This document shows positions 38,371-48,400 of a stretch of DNA of 64,000 bases, one piece after another. This stretch comes from Trichoderma breve. Taxonomy: Eukaryota > Ascomycota > Sordariomycetes > Hypocreales > Hypocreaceae. The position numbers were made by a program, and so were the translations under genes. The DNA lies in the NCBI RefSeq assembly GCF_028502605.1, contig NW_026611594.1:203501-267500 (forward strand). The letters are read 5' to 3'. The notes under the pieces are model-generated. The model searched no databases, had not been told where the DNA came from, and worked only from the letters and a program-made list of their open reading frames with translations. The stretch's first letter is position 1. Every line of letters begins with the position of its first letter.

Positions 38371-38950
38371 ATGCATTCCAACACCGCTATTACCATCCTG
38401 ATCGCCCTCGCTGGCATCGGCTCCGTCTCTGCAAAGGGCATCAACTGCGAGGGCGCAGCTGGTTGCAGTTTTGCAGGCCAGGGAATTGCAAAGCAGCTCC
38501 AGTCATACATCAACTCTGGTTTGTTCTTCATGATCTTAGTGCTAGTTTTATACTAATCAAGTGTTGCACAGCGAGCGACAGTACTTGGTTCAACAATGGA
38601 CAGCAAATCGCCTGCTCCAACGGCATTTGTGCATTCTTCCAAGGAACTGGCGGAGGCTGGGGGAGTGATGCCAAAAGACTGGCCGCTGATAGTAAGTCAT
38701 GTTTTCTTGAGTGATCAAGCGCCCATGAATATCTTGAGGATCTGAGTTGTTCTGGGTTTGCCGAGGCTGCGTAGACAAGGTGCTAACAAATGAACCAGTT
38801 GTTGGCCACGGGTGCAACGTCTGTGGAAGCGTTCCTTTTTACTACCCTAACCCCAATGACATTTCGACTTATGGGGAGTTGACATTTAATGCTGTTGGCG
38901 TTGACTGCGGCCGATGTTTGTGCTCTGACCCGAACTGCTCTGACCCCTAG
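38371..38950 (+). CDS. Small secreted cysteine-rich protein, KP4-like family
   Basis: Three exons, 38371-38518, 38572-38691 and 38799-38950, total 139 residues, joined at phases 1 and 1. A signal peptide of about 21 residues ends at VSA-K. The mature part has about ten cysteines and the family-type pattern: GINCEG near the start, an AKQLQ helix, WFNNG followed by IACSNGICAFFQ, then HGCNVCGSVP and a Tyr/Asn/Pro-rich end. KP4 of Ustilago viruses is a secreted protein that inhibits growth of competing fungi by acting on calcium channels; chromosomal relatives occur in many ascomycetes, with roles from antagonism to own hyphal growth. The role here is inferred from family. The second intron has a perfect TGCTAAC branch point. 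Confidence 0.85.
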
Positions 38951-39757
38951 AGGCTTGAAAATTTCGGAGCCGTTGAAAGGTCGTCCCTTGGATATTGTTA
39001 GGGCCTGAACCGACAGAGATACGTACTTTGTGAAAAGTATGTACAAGTCAGCCACTTGATGTATCAGAAGGACTGTGAGAATAAGCTTCATTCTCACGGG
39101 TACAAGTGGACAGGTCTGAGCAGGGAGAAAGAGACTACTGGATGTGCAAGTTTAATTCAAAACGCTCCTAAGTTAGTTTCAGATAGTCAGTTGTTGATAA
39201 TCATTAATTATATATATAAGCTATGCTTGTTATTATATCTTGCTTACTTTATAATAATACCTGCTAAAGCTACTTCCTGTCCAATGAGTACCACCCTCAC
39301 TGCCAGCATTTGGTAATTGAGTTGGCATCCAGTTGATTTTGAGTCATTATGCCATGCTGTAGCAGCTTTTGGAAGCTTCAACAATGTCTCCTTACCGAAG
39401 AGTGTAACGCTAGGCTGTGTCGCTAGTGTCAAGATATTTAGCTGCTCTTGTCTCTCATTAATTTGCTAGTGTCAGGGCAGGGGAAACCATACAGGTTTCC
39501 TTCGACTGTCGCGGTGCTGAATCATCTAACATATATGTACTGTGTTCCAGATGTTAATTCATTCTACATTAAGAAATAACTCATGTGAACTCAAAACGAA
39601 ACCCAAGCATGCTGAAAAATGAACGGCATTGACCTGAAAAGACCGTAGCGGGACCCTGAATTTTCCACTACAATGTATGGTAACTACTAGTATGATAGGC
39701 GGATATATATCTGGTTTACCAATAGCCAGTCCTCATTTCTACGTAACCAAAACTATG
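38951..39757. other. Intergenic between converging genes
   Basis: AT-rich flank with no recognised gene; short palindromic AT stretches near 39200-39220. Confidence 0.5.
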
Positions 39758-42700
39758 TTATTCTCCATCTTCTAGCTGAGCGATCGTTGCAACTATATTC
39801 CCATCCTCTAGCAGTGTTTGAACTAAACTCACAATGGCTTTTAGATTCTCAAGGTATGTTGCTCCCTTGATTAACAAGAAATCCTCCCTTAGTGACGGAG
39901 TGATTTTGCGTTGAATTTGGCGAGGAAGTTTTGCATAAAGTCTGTTGTACAAATTGCATGATTTCTTTTCTTCCTTAAGACGCTGGTCGATGTCGAGTTC
40001 CATCCGACGAATCATCTCCTCTTCTACCGCACCGAGGACGTCAATCATGATCTCAGACTCGCGTTTTGCTTTCTTTCCTTCTTGTTTAATTTTCAAAACC
40101 AATTGCAGCGTGCCTTTGGCCGTTGCCAGTTGATTAAGCTGCTGCGGAGAGGCGCCGCGTGCTCTTGCGCTCTGAATGAGTGTCTCGATATATGTGATAA
40201 GTGCCGTTGGGTCATGTAAGAGCGCCGTCTGCATAAGTTTACTCGTAAGCTCAGCTAGTCCGACAATGTCGTCACGTAACTCTTTCTGTAGCTCTAGGTA
40301 TGTCTCTATAGCTCCGAGGAGAGCACCCTCGTGCGTGCTGGTGTTCTGGTTCCAAGATTGGATTAAATCCTTTGGCACCACCTGCTCTTTGTGCATTTCA
40401 AAGTCAACGATGAATCGGGCATTTTTATGTCGATTCCAATGGCAGCGTTTCCGACATATGGTGCAAGAGCCGTTCTTCATTGCTATACAGCCGTTCTTAT
40501 TACTATCATCGGAGATCCCACATATTTCGTGGCATGTCGTGTTGCAATCCAGACACAAAGTCGTTGCTTTACCGTCTGGCACGTCTCGCAGAACAGCCCT
40601 GGGTTCCTCAATCCAAATTTTCTGATCTGGAGGAGCTGTAACCGTTGTGGCCAGGTCACCCAATCTAGAAATAACAATCCTAGCCTTTTCGGCTGTGGTG
40701 AGGATCTTCTTCTCAGTGAGTTCACACCTTTGCTCAAGTCTGCGGCGGTGCTTTGTAACACCAGCACTCGCCGCGGTCGGTATAGCCGCCATGCCAAGGA
40801 GCATATGTTTCACCAGAAATTGGGCAGAAATAGATAAACGCCACCAGTCTCGGTCCTTGTAGCTATGTTCTGCATCTAGTTGGATTTTAAACGCGGCATT
40901 ATTCACCTCAATCTCGCCATTTTCCACCGGCCATTGGAGTGCTTGAAGGGCCCCACGGGCAAGTGGTTCGCCAGGGTCAGTAAATGTGTAAATAGTGCGT
41001 AAACAACCTTCAACGTCTTTGGCGAAGAGAGAGAATATATATGTCGCGACGGGGCTCAGAGGACCTATGCGAGCTTCATTGGCACGGCACACGAATATGA
41101 TGGCGTTGATGTGTCGGACAGTCTCGAAGAACATAGACATGGCGGCTGTGACGAACTTGTCGCCTTCGATGCCTCTCGAATCCCCATAACCAGGTGTGTC
41201 GACAATGAGGAACGTCTTACCTCCGAAAAGAGGAGAATGAGGCCTAACTCGGTAACAGGTGACATACTTGGTAACTGATTGTTCTTGTTTGGCACCGCGA
41301 TCGTCGATGACCATGATACGTGCAGCATCGTCGGCCTCGCCGCCAAGCAAATATGAGATGAAGGCATTGATTTCGGTGCTCTTACCATGGCCGCTAGTGC
41401 CCGTGAAAACTGCCACAATTGTCTTATTGCTGTCATGAATATCTGAGGGTAGCAGCTCAGGCTCATATTCCGGGGCAACGTCGACGATTTTCACTGCAAG
41501 CTTTTCTTCAAAGGGAAATTCGGCACATCTTCGTTCCACTAGAGTCTTCAGACCTAAGAAGAGTGTGCTCATGCCAGCAGACTCAACGAGCTCCCAAGGT
41601 TTCCTCGCTGGACTTGCAATTGAGAGCTGCTTGCTATTCGTCCTGTAGAAATGAATGATTTGAGAGGCCACAGAAGGCATTCTAGGCGTGCGAATTGATA
41701 CAGGGCTGCTGCTGACTGAGATCCCTAAATCTGTCTCGACACTGAGCGTAACTTCATATTCGCAATCATCGAACAAGAAGGCTCCACTGTCATTCTTTTC
41801 AATCGATACCATTGTTTCAGAAGGTGCGGTATGTACATCTGAGACGAGCTCGTTTTCTGTTGCGCGAGGAAAGGCTCCATCCTCGTCTCGATTGGGTCGG
41901 GGACGATAATGCACAATGTAGCCAGTGGTAGGAAGTACTTCCTCAGCGGTGTCGCTACGTTTATGCTCCCAAGACACATTTATCTTCTGTCCATCCACTC
42001 TCAATGTTGGAGCTGTCGGGGCATCAGGGAGAAGGGTGGTCACGACGACAAGCTTGCCCTTATAACCAAGAATGATGTCGCCGACTTTTGTCCTGCCTCG
42101 CTTGTGACGAGGGGGCTGAATCGCTTTTTCGATGTTTGCAATTCCAAATATCACATCTTTTGCTGCAAGCGCACGTTGTTTCTTTAGTATCTCGCAAGAA
42201 CGACGCACGTCGGCATCTGTTTGAGGGTTCTCAAACCATTCCACATCCTCGTCATCGTCTTCGTCCTCGTCGTCATATTCATCATGACCATCATCCGAGC
42301 CATCTTTTCTAGTCGGAAGTATAGTTGCCAATTCTATACTCTTTTGAAGGGGGTGTCGAAATTTGTTGAGAATGCTCCCTCCAAGTGACAGAAGTAGGCG
42401 TGGTGGATCGATGTTTCCTAGTGGTTGTATCATCGGCTCTCCCAGATAATTCACAAAACCGATCTTCAAAAGGGTGTGAATCGTAGAGGCAATGAGAGAA
42501 CTCTCCTTTTGTTTCTTACTGATAAACTCTTCCACGAAGAGAGTACGCTGCTGAAAGAGACGGACGGCATCTTGAAGCTCCTTGAACTTGGAATCATAAG
42601 CAATTTTGCCGTTTCGAAGTTCAGGGAGAAGTTGGCGAGCAGCTGATATCATTTCAGTTTCAGCCTGGAGAAATACATTGTATATGTTTATAACTTGACT

Positions 42701-43591
42701 CTTGATCGCAGGGAACGAGTCCTGAAACAATTCATGCTGCTTCAATTCCTCCAGCTTCAGTCTTGCCAGTCTCCCCGCATCAAGCGTAGCAGCTGTTTCG
42801 ACGACTAGCTTAGAGTCGAGCTTACGAATTTCACGGCTCCCGGCATCATTCAGCACCGAAAGGGGTAGAAGTTTGTAAGAAAGAGCATTCTTTTGTCTCA
42901 TCAACGTGGTAGGCATCTCGGCAGCAACACGGCAAGCGTCGTCGAAGTTGGAGATGCTTTCGGCTATGGCGCCGTGGTAGGATATCTTTGTAGAGTTGAA
43001 CTGAGACTTTTCTTCGTCAGAATACTTGATTTCAGCCTCAAGTGAGATCGGCATCTTCATAATAGTTGCTTTGAGCTTGCCTGAGATAGACTTTGCTTCT
43101 TCAGACGACGAGCAGGATTGAACAAAGCTGAGCGTAGCACTACCACCCTCGTCAACCTCGGCGACAAAGTGAGTGTAATCTGAAGTTTCGAGGTGTTTCG
43201 CATATTTCATCGATGCCAGGGTCTCCTGAGGGATATAGCGTGTATACCGAACAATGCTGCAAGAGACGTCGACCCGGGCTTCATAGGTGCTAGACCTCTC
43301 ATTATTGAGATATTTAGCCGAACCCGTGGCCTGAACTAATTTGAGATCTAGGGCGAGCGAGCCTTCGGCATCAAGGGCAGCATTTTTTCGAGATTCTTCG
43401 AGAGAGGTTGAGTACATGTATTCGGCATTCTGAACTTTGTCGCTCTCGATCTCCATTTCGCCGTTAATGTCGCTGTCATCCCAAAGAGACACGCCGCCGT
43501 ACAGCTCTCCAGTGCGTATATCGCATAGCATACCAAGTCGCACATTTCGGCCAAGTGCTGGTAGTGTTACCACAGTAGCTCCCTGACTCAT
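39758..43591 (-). CDS. SNTX/MACPF-like, FN3 and GTPase multidomain protein
   Basis: One open frame of 1277 residues from the ATG at 43591. Domains by eye: an N-terminal stonustoxin-type MACPF-like domain (about 5-250, opening TLPALGRNVRLGMLCD); helical FAT-like region (about 260-390); thioredoxin-like SNTX region with an acidic loop (about 434-450) and WFENPQTDADVRRSCEIL; fibronectin type III (about 534-644); a P-loop GTPase with GTSGHGKST (about 730) and DTPGYGDSRG (about 797), AIG1/GIMAP-like; a Cys/His cluster (about 1010-1050: CLDCNTTCHEIC, CTICRKRCHWNRH); and a helical C-terminus. No signal peptide, so it is probably cytosolic. Such SNTX-GTPase combinations exist in fish and fungi without clear function; an intracellular membrane-acting switch is inference. 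An in-frame stretch behind a TTTTAG acceptor at about 43613 might mean one more 5' exon. Confidence 0.85.
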   Translation of the reverse strand: MSQGATVVTLPALGRNVRLGMLCDIRTGELYGGVSLWDDSDINGEMEIESDKVQNAEYMYSTSLEESRKNAALDAEGSLALDLKLVQATGSAKYLNNERSSTYEARVDVSCSIVRYTRYIPQETLASMKYAKHLETSDYTHFVAEVDEGGSATLSFVQSCSSSEEAKSISGKLKATIMKMPISLEAEIKYSDEEKSQFNSTKISYHGAIAESISNFDDACRVAAEMPTTLMRQKNALSYKLLPLSVLNDAGSREIRKLDSKLVVETAATLDAGRLARLKLEELKQHELFQDSFPAIKSQVINIYNVFLQAETEMISAARQLLPELRNGKIAYDSKFKELQDAVRLFQQRTLFVEEFISKKQKESSLIASTIHTLLKIGFVNYLGEPMIQPLGNIDPPRLLLSLGGSILNKFRHPLQKSIELATILPTRKDGSDDGHDEYDDEDEDDDEDVEWFENPQTDADVRRSCEILKKQRALAAKDVIFGIANIEKAIQPPRHKRGRTKVGDIILGYKGKLVVVTTLLPDAPTAPTLRVDGQKINVSWEHKRSDTAEEVLPTTGYIVHYRPRPNRDEDGAFPRATENELVSDVHTAPSETMVSIEKNDSGAFLFDDCEYEVTLSVETDLGISVSSSPVSIRTPRMPSVASQIIHFYRTNSKQLSIASPARKPWELVESAGMSTLFLGLKTLVERRCAEFPFEEKLAVKIVDVAPEYEPELLPSDIHDSNKTIVAVFTGTSGHGKSTEINAFISYLLGGEADDAARIMVIDDRGAKQEQSVTKYVTCYRVRPHSPLFGGKTFLIVDTPGYGDSRGIEGDKFVTAAMSMFFETVRHINAIIFVCRANEARIGPLSPVATYIFSLFAKDVEGCLRTIYTFTDPGEPLARGALQALQWPVENGEIEVNNAAFKIQLDAEHSYKDRDWWRLSISAQFLVKHMLLGMAAIPTAASAGVTKHRRRLEQRCELTEKKILTTAEKARIVISRLGDLATTVTAPPDQKIWIEEPRAVLRDVPDGKATTLCLDCNTTCHEICGISDDSNKNGCIAMKNGSCTICRKRCHWNRHKNARFIVDFEMHKEQVVPKDLIQSWNQNTSTHEGALLGAIETYLELQKELRDDIVGLAELTSKLMQTALLHDPTALITYIETLIQSARARGASPQQLNQLATAKGTLQLVLKIKQEGKKAKRESEIMIDVLGAVEEEMIRRMELDIDQRLKEEKKSCNLYNRLYAKLPRQIQRKITPSLREDFLLIKGATYLENLKAIVSLVQTLLEDGNIVATIAQLEDGE

Positions 43592-44828
43592 GGAGGGCAA
43601 GAAATCGAAGACGTCTAAAACAAAGGTAGAATATCAAACGACAGCTAAGTCGCTTGCTCTGAATAATCGTAGAGAAGATATTCGGACACGCAGCACATAA
43701 CTATGTAGCAAAGAAAGAGAAGGGAGGGAAGGCAGCCTATTCATACGACCTTTAATTTCCAGGGCTGCAAGCCACACCCACAGCAATCATATATTCATAG
43801 GCCAGTGCAGCATGCGTGATGTAACACATTAGCAGGTTTGATAGTGTATGCGGTTTGTTTCATTGGACAGCCTGCTAACGCAGCGGAGCAGGACTGCATT
43901 GCCTTTTGCCACACGTCAGGCTTCAATACATGATTGCTCCCTGACTTATTACTAAATCTAATGTTTATCTTAAATACTAAGGAACTTAAAGTAAATATCT
44001 TTATTTTAATGGGAGGAGGCATTGATATACGGAGGATTATGTGTGAATACCCAGGCAGTGTAATGTATATAAAAAGACACTCACATAACACTGGAGCAAT
44101 AGATAATAATTTTGATACAGATGACTTATGTGATATATGTTGTAATTAAAATACGATGAACGGAAGTAGGTCGTGTTTCGGGCCTGAGTAACACTTGTGC
44201 TTATGGCTATGGCCGCGCGGGAGCCTAATCGTATCCTGATATGGGTGAGGCTATGATGAGGGGCCCTAAGTTCCATGTACATGCAGGCAGCTCGCACATA
44301 CACACCTCTTTGTATATTTAGAGAAGTTACCCGATTCTGACAGGGCGTCGCAGTCAGAGAAAAGAATAAGTAGCGCCATGCTTCATTTAACACAAAGAGT
44401 CGATCTTGGTCTGCCTGTCGACTTCACCAACTCTTGACTCTTGGTCTCGAGGTATTCTTCGCCATTGTACTCAGAACTTGACTGCGGATTGCAATATATA
44501 TTTTTAGTTAAGCTAGTTGTTTTGTTCAAGGACGGTGTATGCAATTTTGTATGTAAATGGCTAATGAGGGAGTGGCCAGCTCTTTGGCTCTAAGATGTAT
44601 AATAAATCACTTTATGACTGTAAAACAACTGAAAGGGACCACTTGAGATTTTGTTTTATAGTTTAAGAGATATTGGAATGTTATTTTATCCTGCGGAGCT
44701 TATTGAGTATGGTCTACGAAAGTGGTCGTGAGGGCGCCCGTCTCACCCGCATTGCAGCACCCAACTACAAATGACAGAATAACACACAACAACGACAATT
44801 CAATAGCAAAAAATGCAAAAAAGAAACA
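43592..44828. other. Intergenic: promoter of the SNTX-GTPase gene
   Basis: AT-rich, no gene recognised. The right end carries the T-rich 3' flank of the 5S rRNA gene. Confidence 0.5.
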
Positions 44829-44947
44829 ACATACAACAGCCGGTGTTCGCTGATGGTCACCCACTCAACTACTAATCTGCCGGTTAGAGGCTTGTCTATG
44901 GGGGAGCAGACGGGACCCCGAATTCTCCTCTACCTATGGTCGTATGT
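44829..44947 (-). rRNA. rrn5: 5S ribosomal RNA gene (dispersed copy)
   Basis: 119 bases, the size of eukaryotic 5S rRNA. It begins ACATACGACCATAGG and ends GTTGTATGTT; the ends pair as helix I over nine positions (one G-U). GGTAGAGG near the 5' end pairs with CCTCTAACC (helix II, one bulge). The internal control region is clear: ATTAGTAGTTGAGTGGGTGACC and CAGCGAACACC. A T-rich tract with six T in a row follows the 3' end, fitting Pol III termination. Filamentous ascomycetes carry 5S genes singly across the genome, which fits the position. Two bases that are usually C or G are T or A here (GAGTGGG, TCTGCTCC), so light RIP damage is possible and function is likely but not certain. Confidence 0.82.
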
Positions 44948-45463
44948 GACAAACCCACAGCAAGAATAAACTGAAAAGAGAACAGACTAGTAGCAAGGTG
45001 CGTCAGTTTAAAAAGGTATGTTTTTTCCATTATGGATATATTAGACAAGCATCTTAATAATGATTATGCATAGCCAGTTGCTAAACATCATTTAGAAGAC
45101 TAAGGCCAGTGTGCCTATAGTAGGACTGTGTTCTATGTCGTAACCCATCATCCAGGTTTTGCCTTTTTTTTTTTGCCATTTTTGTCAAGCACTACAAAGG
45201 TCAGGTTTCGTTGTTTTGATCATAGCGAAAATTCGCAATAGTCTTTCAATCAACTACTAGTATGATATCTTGAACGTGGCTTTTTTTACTTATATATCTC
45301 GGCCTGATGCTTATGGCCACTTTGTTAGGACTCAAAGACACAATTTTGGACTTCCACACAACAGAAGAGCTTCTTAATGACTTGTCCCACTTGTTTGTAC
45401 AACTCTTGAAGATTATCATACACGCTATTAGTCTGGAAGAATATGACGGTATTCCTCTTTAGA
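44948..45463. other. Intergenic, contains one copy of a 63-bp repeat
   Basis: AT-rich stretch between the 5S gene and the alpha/beta hydrolase 3' end. The repeat copy at 45091-45153 is listed separately; a T-run lies at about 45166. Confidence 0.5.
45091..45153 (+). repeat. 63-bp repeat, copy 1
   Basis: Matches 52124-52186 at 56 of 63 positions with no gap. All seven differences are transitions. This copy has the C/G state at six of them. Confidence 0.85.
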
Positions 45464-46189
45464 TCAGTGCCACAGTGAGCGGGCAGCCTGTTCAATCACA
45501 TGGGCGACGACTCCCGGATTAGACACCGTAACTGCGTGCGAAGCGTCGACCTCGACAAAATGCGACCTTGCGCGATCAGCTTCGAACTTCTGTTCAGCTA
45601 GCGGAATTGCCAGGTCCTCGGTGGTAATGATCTGCCAGGTGGGTAGATTCTTCCATGCAGCGACCGTCGGCGCCTCAGTGAGGCACAGCCTATCCATTGG
45701 GCGCTGAGTGGCAAGTAGTAAGGCCGCCTCGCTCTCAGACACGTCCGCGGCGACTTGACTGTGGAACTTCTCAGCCTGGTAGAGGAGGTATGCGCCGCTG
45801 GTCCCGTCAGGGAGTGTGTACTGGACCACGTCTGTAGACGTAAGGAATGAGCTTCCTGGAAACCGCTCAATTAACACGCTTGGCGCTTCCCCGGCCTCGG
45901 GCAGGATTGAACCTGCGTACACAAGTGCCCTGACCTTTTCCTCCCCTCCGGCCTGAGTGATGACGGCGCCTCCATAAGAATGGGCCACGAGAATCACCGG
46001 CCCATCAATCCTGTCCAACATGCTCTGCAGAAACGCGGCGTCCACATGTACTCCCCGGAGCGGATTGCCGAACACGATTACTGGGTAACCAGCCCGCTGT
46101 AGCTGCTGAATGACCCCTTTCCAGATTGAACCATCTTCGAATGCTCCGTGAACAAGCACGACTGTAGGTTTGGGAACATCGGACGCCAT
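45464..46189 (-). CDS. Alpha/beta hydrolase, small esterase-like type
   Basis: 241 residues, no intron, ATG at 46189. The start VLVHGAFEDGSIW is the oxyanion-region motif of the family often annotated as AB hydrolase 6/EstC-like. The nucleophile elbow is AHSYGG (Ser at about residue 90), with the acid in the TTEDLAIP segment and the His in DASHAVTVSNP near the end. Length fits the family (about 230-260). No signal peptide, so probably cytosolic. The substrate cannot be told. The gene lies alone among repeats and decaying genes; its frame is intact. Confidence 0.9.
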   Translation of the reverse strand: MASDVPKPTVVLVHGAFEDGSIWKGVIQQLQRAGYPVIVFGNPLRGVHVDAAFLQSMLDRIDGPVILVAHSYGGAVITQAGGEEKVRALVYAGSILPEAGEAPSVLIERFPGSSFLTSTDVVQYTLPDGTSGAYLLYQAEKFHSQVAADVSESEAALLLATQRPMDRLCLTEAPTVAAWKNLPTWQIITTEDLAIPLAEQKFEADRARSHFVEVDASHAVTVSNPGVVAHVIEQAARSLWH

Positions 46190-47126
46190 TATGACTTGCT
46201 CCTGATAGATTACACAACAGGGTTAGCAATATACTTGTGAAGCTATGCTGTAAACACGGATAAGGGTAAGTCCGGTAGAATTCAGTTAGCAACTGGATTG
46301 GTCGTAGTGATACGAACCTATGTCGAGACGCTTCCAGAAGGACTTCTTTCTTGTGGCGGGATGTGACTGTCTGTAATCGCGGCAAGTTGTGGTTGATTCT
46401 AGGATTGTCACGGCTCTGCTTTTAACAAGTAATTCCCTGTGTGCGGATCACATTACAGTGGCATGGATTAACTTTGCCGAGTCGATTTCTAATACACTCT
46501 TGTCAGCGGAATGGAATCAAGATGTTCAGCTATGTTGTCACCATGGGTTGCAGGTGTGGCTTTATTGGTCATTTAGCCAATCATCTGCAGTGTTAGCATA
46601 CGCCGTTGCTCCTTTTGAGATAGGTGTTTGTTTTGAGGATCACTGTCAAGCCTCAGATGGTCTAAAGTCTTACCAGTGACAACCCTACTGGAGGGGCTTG
46701 AAATTGTATGCTTAAGCTGGTGATACTAAAAGCACATAGGGTGGTTACTAAGCAGCAGAGCACTACAAGAGGAAGTATCTAGACATCCCGAAAGAGTAAA
46801 ATCTACCATAATGCTATCAACTTACTTACCTAGTTCATCTATTTGTCTACTTTTACAAATCACTAACCCCCCGCAACTTAATCTATTTAATACCTATCTG
46901 CAAAAGTAGAAACATTCTCACGCCATGCATTTTGCAAGATAGGGGGTTTACTCATCTTAACCTGGCACTCGATTAAGTCATTTGCTACTTTCCTTATGTA
47001 GAGCTCTTTTCGCACCGACATTGATTCTTTAAATCCTTCCGTAGACCAGCTATCGTTCCTGATATATGTAGTTACCAATCTAGATACAATTCGTTTCTCA
47101 ACCTTAAAATATCTTCAAGGCTCAAA
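46190..47126. other. Divergent intergenic region
   Basis: Between the hydrolase and the broken MBL-fold gene. AT-rich, nothing recognised. Confidence 0.5.
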
Positions 47127-48220
47127 ATGAGGCTGATTAGTGCTTGGTCTCTAGCGCTTCTCGCAGCCACCACTAGCATTGCTCGAGAAATACTCACCAT
47201 CCCTTCCTGGGCTCCAGTATCTACCGAGGCGCCTCCTCTGAATAGTACTGTATACCAAATTGAGAGCTTCGGTGGCGGCGCTTACATGGTGACTGACAAC
47301 CAGTGCAACTGTCTGTTCCTTGTCTCTACCAACGGAGTGATGGTTGTTGATGCACCTCCATCTATTGGCCATTACATCGCATATGCGATTGGCAACACAA
47401 CGAACAAGCACATAACGCATTTCATATACAGTCACGCTCGCTCAGACCATGTCGGTAGCGTGTTTGTATTCGAGAATGCAACCCGTATTGCGCATAGCAT
47501 CAGCAAGGGGCTACTTTCGATAGTACCTAGTGCTGATGAACCCCTCCCTGACGTTACTTTTGAGAACGAGTACACCCTTTCCCACGGCAATCAAACCCTC
47601 TAGCTTTCGTACAAAGGGTCCAATCATCGACTTGGGAACATCTTCATCTACGCGCCTAGTCAGAAGATGCTAATGCTTGTCGATGTCGCCTTTCCCCGGT
47701 GGGCGCCCGTTGCATATCTCGGCAAGGCGGAGGACGTGCCGGGCTTCGTCCGCGCGCATGACGAGATCCTCCAGTACAGTTTTGACTATTTTATGGGCGG
47801 ACATTTGACGCGGTCTGGTACTAAGGCCGACGTAGTGGCGCAGCGCGAGTATATCAACGACCTCAAAACTAATTGCAATGATGCTCTCACCCCTCAGCAA
47901 ACTGCCGTCCAATGCAACGAACCCGATATCGCAGCAGTACTTAGTAAGCGAGGCACTCCAGGCGAACCCAGGGAATATTCTGGGCCGGTTTTAAAATGTA
48001 TCTTGACAGCGTGGCGAGTTATTGTAATGATGTAACAAATGAGAAGTGGCTGGGTCGACTGTCTGGTGTAGATGTATATGAACTAGAGAACTCATATGCA
48101 ATGGTTGCTGCATTGAGCGAAACCAACCTTGGCCGTTCCTTTATAATCGCATCACACCAACCGACTTTGGTTACCCAATTAAGAGGACATTCGTCGGACG
48201 GATCGATATCATATGGATAG
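47127..48220 (+). pseudogene. Broken secreted metallo-beta-lactamase-fold hydrolase gene
   Basis: The N-terminus MRLISAWSLALLAATTSIA is a signal peptide. The MBL-fold core follows: YQIESFGGGAYMVTDNQCNCLFLV and VMVVDAPP. The metal motif HxHxDH reads HARSDH, so its second His is missing. An in-frame TAG stops translation at 47601-47603, then the same frame continues with family-like sequence (SNHRLGNIFIYAP, MLMLVDVAFPRWAP). A second break, a frameshift at about 47940-47990, moves the C-terminal part to another frame (YLDSVASYCNDVTNEKWLGRLSG up to about 48100). With a lost metal ligand, a stop and a frameshift it is taken as a pseudogene; a truncated secreted product of 158 residues is still possible. 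Confidence 0.82.
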
Positions 48221-48400
48221 TATTAGGCGCTCATTTGCAAAATTTCCCATTTTGGAATGTGTAAGCGGATATGGGGTCTGTGCAAGTTCATCGACATTAG
48301 TCAGAATATTAGATTCAAGTTCGTAACCAGTAACCTCCTATTATATGAGATATATACATGTACTTCTTTTTAGCCCAGTTCCATAGCAATAAAGCTTCAT

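Noticed and set aside
43592..43600. Start upstream of the SNTX-GTPase ATG
   Set aside because: The upstream codon is TTG; the first ATG is at 43591. A 5' exon remains possible but is not shown.
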